A stretch of DNA of 7,012 bases from Gemmatimonadota bacterium. Lineage in GTDB: Bacteria > Gemmatimonadota > Gemmatimonadetes > Longimicrobiales > Longimicrobiaceae. A program made the position numbers and the translations under genes. The notes beneath the pieces are model-generated. The model saw only the letters and a list, made by a program, of their open reading frames with translations. It made no database searches and had not been told where the DNA came from. This document shows positions 5,991 to 7,012 of this stretch, one piece after another; position 1 is the stretch's first letter, and every line of letters begins with the position of its first letter. Where the stretch lies: NCBI GenBank assembly GCA_019240375.1, contig JAFAYN010000035.1:1-7012 (forward strand). Reading direction: 5' to 3'.

Positions 5991-6038
5991 CGCGGCGCCC
6001 CGGGAGGTTGCGGCCTCCCGGGGCGCCGCGTTATTTGT
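5991..6038 (+). terminator. strong intrinsic terminator
   Basis: CGCGGCGCCCCGGGAGG (5991-6007) is perfectly complementary to 6014-6030: 17 uninterrupted pairs with a TTGCGG loop. TTATTTGT follows at once (6031-6038). It begins 20 bp after the GGDEF-EAL stop codon and separates that gene from the molybdenum hydroxylase gene. The U-tract is short, but the stem is exceptionally stable. The same stem could also act for transcripts on the other strand, although there it lacks an obvious U-tract. Confidence 0.9.
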
Positions 6039-6083
6039 CCCGTACCCGCTGTTTTCCTCACCCTGCCGCACGGAGCGCCCCAC

Positions 6084-7012
6084 GTGCCGGATCCAGGACC
6101 CGTTTCGCAGACTCCCCCCGCCGTGGGCCGCAGCGTCCCCCGCAAGGACGCCGCGGCGAAGACCACCGGCGCCGCGCGCTACGTCGACGACCTGCACTTC
6201 CCCGGGATGCTGTACGGGCGGACCATCCGCTCCACCATCCCCCGGGGGCGCATCCGCTCCGTGCGGCTCGACTTCGACCCGGAAGGGTTCACCGTGGTCG
6301 ATCACCGCGACGTCCCCGGCCGCAACGTGGTGGCGCTGATCGTGGACGACCAGCCGTACCTGGCCGAGCGCGAGGTGCGCCACCTGGCCGAGCCGGTCCT
6401 CCTCCTGGCGCACGAGGACCGGGAGCGGCTCCTGGCCGCGCGGGTGGAGATCGAGTACGACGCGGAGGAGCCGCTGCTGGACCCGGAGGCGTCCACGCAC
6501 ACGCTCAAGACGCTGCGCGTGGTCAAGGGCGACGTGGAGGGCGCCATGGCCGGGGCCGACCTGGTGGTGGAGGGGACGTACCGCACCGGGCACCAGGAGC
6601 ACGTGTACATCGAGCCCAACGGGGTGATCGCCGTCCCGGAAGAAGGGGGCGTCACGGTGTACGGCTCGCTGCAGTGCCCGTACTACGTGCACAAGGCGCT
6701 CAAGTCGCTCCTCGGCCTCCCGGAAGACCGGGTGCGCGTGGTGCAGACCGAGACCGGGGGCGGCTTCGGGGGGAAGGAGGAGTACCCGTCCATCCTGGCC
6801 GGGCACGCCGCCCTGCTCGCGCTCAAGTCCGGGCGCCCGGTCAAGATCGTGTACGACCGGGTGGAGGACATGGTGGCGACCACCAAGCGGCACCCCTCCG
6901 TGATCCGCCACCGCACCGGGGTCATGCGCGACGGGCGGCTGGTGACGATGGAGATCGACGTGCTCCTGGACGGCGGCGCGTACGTAACCCTCAGCCCGGT
7001 GGTGCTCTCGCG
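6084..7012 (+). CDS. xanthine dehydrogenase-family molybdopterin-binding subunit (3' end cut off)
   Basis: The first 309 codons of a molybdenum hydroxylase large subunit (xanthine dehydrogenase / aldehyde oxidase / CO dehydrogenase large-chain family) are visible; full members are usually about 700-800 aa. The N-terminus has the VGRSVPRKDA...KTTGAARYVDD entry typical of this chain, followed by an a/b-hammerhead-like region to about 120. The Moco-binding domain starts near 145, with E177 (in HVYIEPNG), Q197 and GGGFGGKE at 225-232, then a YDRxEDM...TKRHP segment. These enzymes hydroxylate purines, aldehydes or N-heterocycles with FAD- and 2Fe-2S-containing partner subunits. The substrate cannot be told because the C-terminal active-site parts lie outside. 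The start is GTG 6084, with GGAG (6072-6075) 8 nt upstream; GTG 6123 is a weaker alternative. Its transcription is probably separate from the signalling genes, though I see no convincing promoter in the 53 bp after the terminator. Confidence 0.92.
   Translation, partial: MPDPGPVSQTPPAVGRSVPRKDAAAKTTGAARYVDDLHFPGMLYGRTIRSTIPRGRIRSVRLDFDPEGFTVVDHRDVPGRNVVALIVDDQPYLAEREVRHLAEPVLLLAHEDRERLLAARVEIEYDAEEPLLDPEASTHTLKTLRVVKGDVEGAMAGADLVVEGTYRTGHQEHVYIEPNGVIAVPEEGGVTVYGSLQCPYYVHKALKSLLGLPEDRVRVVQTETGGGFGGKEEYPSILAGHAALLALKSGRPVKIVYDRVEDMVATTKRHPSVIRHRTGVMRDGRLVTMEIDVLLDGGAYVTLSPVVLS

Noticed and set aside
3173..6166. Very long open frames on the minus strand opposite the GGDEF-EAL gene and neighbours
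   Set aside because: They are Pro/Arg/His-rich low-complexity translations caused by high GC content antisense to well-recognised domains. No family motif is visible in them.
1..7012. tRNA, rRNA, CRISPR array, insertion sequence or attachment site
   Set aside because: I looked for cloverleaf arms, regularly spaced direct repeats, transposase motifs and flanking inverted repeats, and found none.

Overview
The window is about 7 kb of very GC-rich bacterial DNA. All convincing genes lie on the + strand, with strong third-position G/C bias. The lineage cannot be proved from this sequence. The mix fits a Gram-negative soil bacterium such as a Gemmatimonadota (Longimicrobium-like) or myxobacterial lineage: short lipoprotein-like ZU5-type proteins, a TPR/HD-GYP protein, a multi-PAS GGDEF-EAL protein and a molybdenum hydroxylase.

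Region 1-448 has no convincing gene but is densely structured. It holds a candidate sigma70-type promoter (62-90), a strong hairpin (131-159), and a GEMM-I family cyclic-dinucleotide riboswitch aptamer (about 161-240). After the aptamer comes an apparent expression platform (257-328) with a putative terminator. A 12-base segment at 280-291 is the exact reverse complement of the 5' end of the aptamer (161-172). By my by-eye alignment to the Vc2 aptamer, the ligand-contacting G20 is an A here (A170). That change is associated with 3',3'-cGAMP (c-AMP-GMP) sensing rather than c-di-GMP sensing.

Region 449-3270 reads as one transcription unit behind the riboswitch. Two tandem paralogous secreted or lipoprotein-like proteins with a ZU5-type beta domain (200 and 202 aa, 7 bp apart) are followed after 28 bp by a 524-aa protein with about eight TPR repeats and a C-terminal HD-GYP phosphodiesterase domain. 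After a 145-bp gap with no visible terminator comes an 851-aa PAS-PAS-PAS-GGDEF-EAL protein (3416-5971). Its ribosome-binding site lies inside a predicted hairpin. A perfect 17-bp terminator (5991-6030) closes the unit.

Region 6084-7012 starts a separate gene cut by the window edge: the molybdopterin-binding large subunit of a xanthine dehydrogenase-family enzyme.

The main theme is cyclic-dinucleotide signalling. A second-messenger-sensing leader RNA appears to control exported proteins together with an enzyme predicted to degrade such messengers, and possibly with the downstream GGDEF-EAL enzyme. That would form a feedback circuit.
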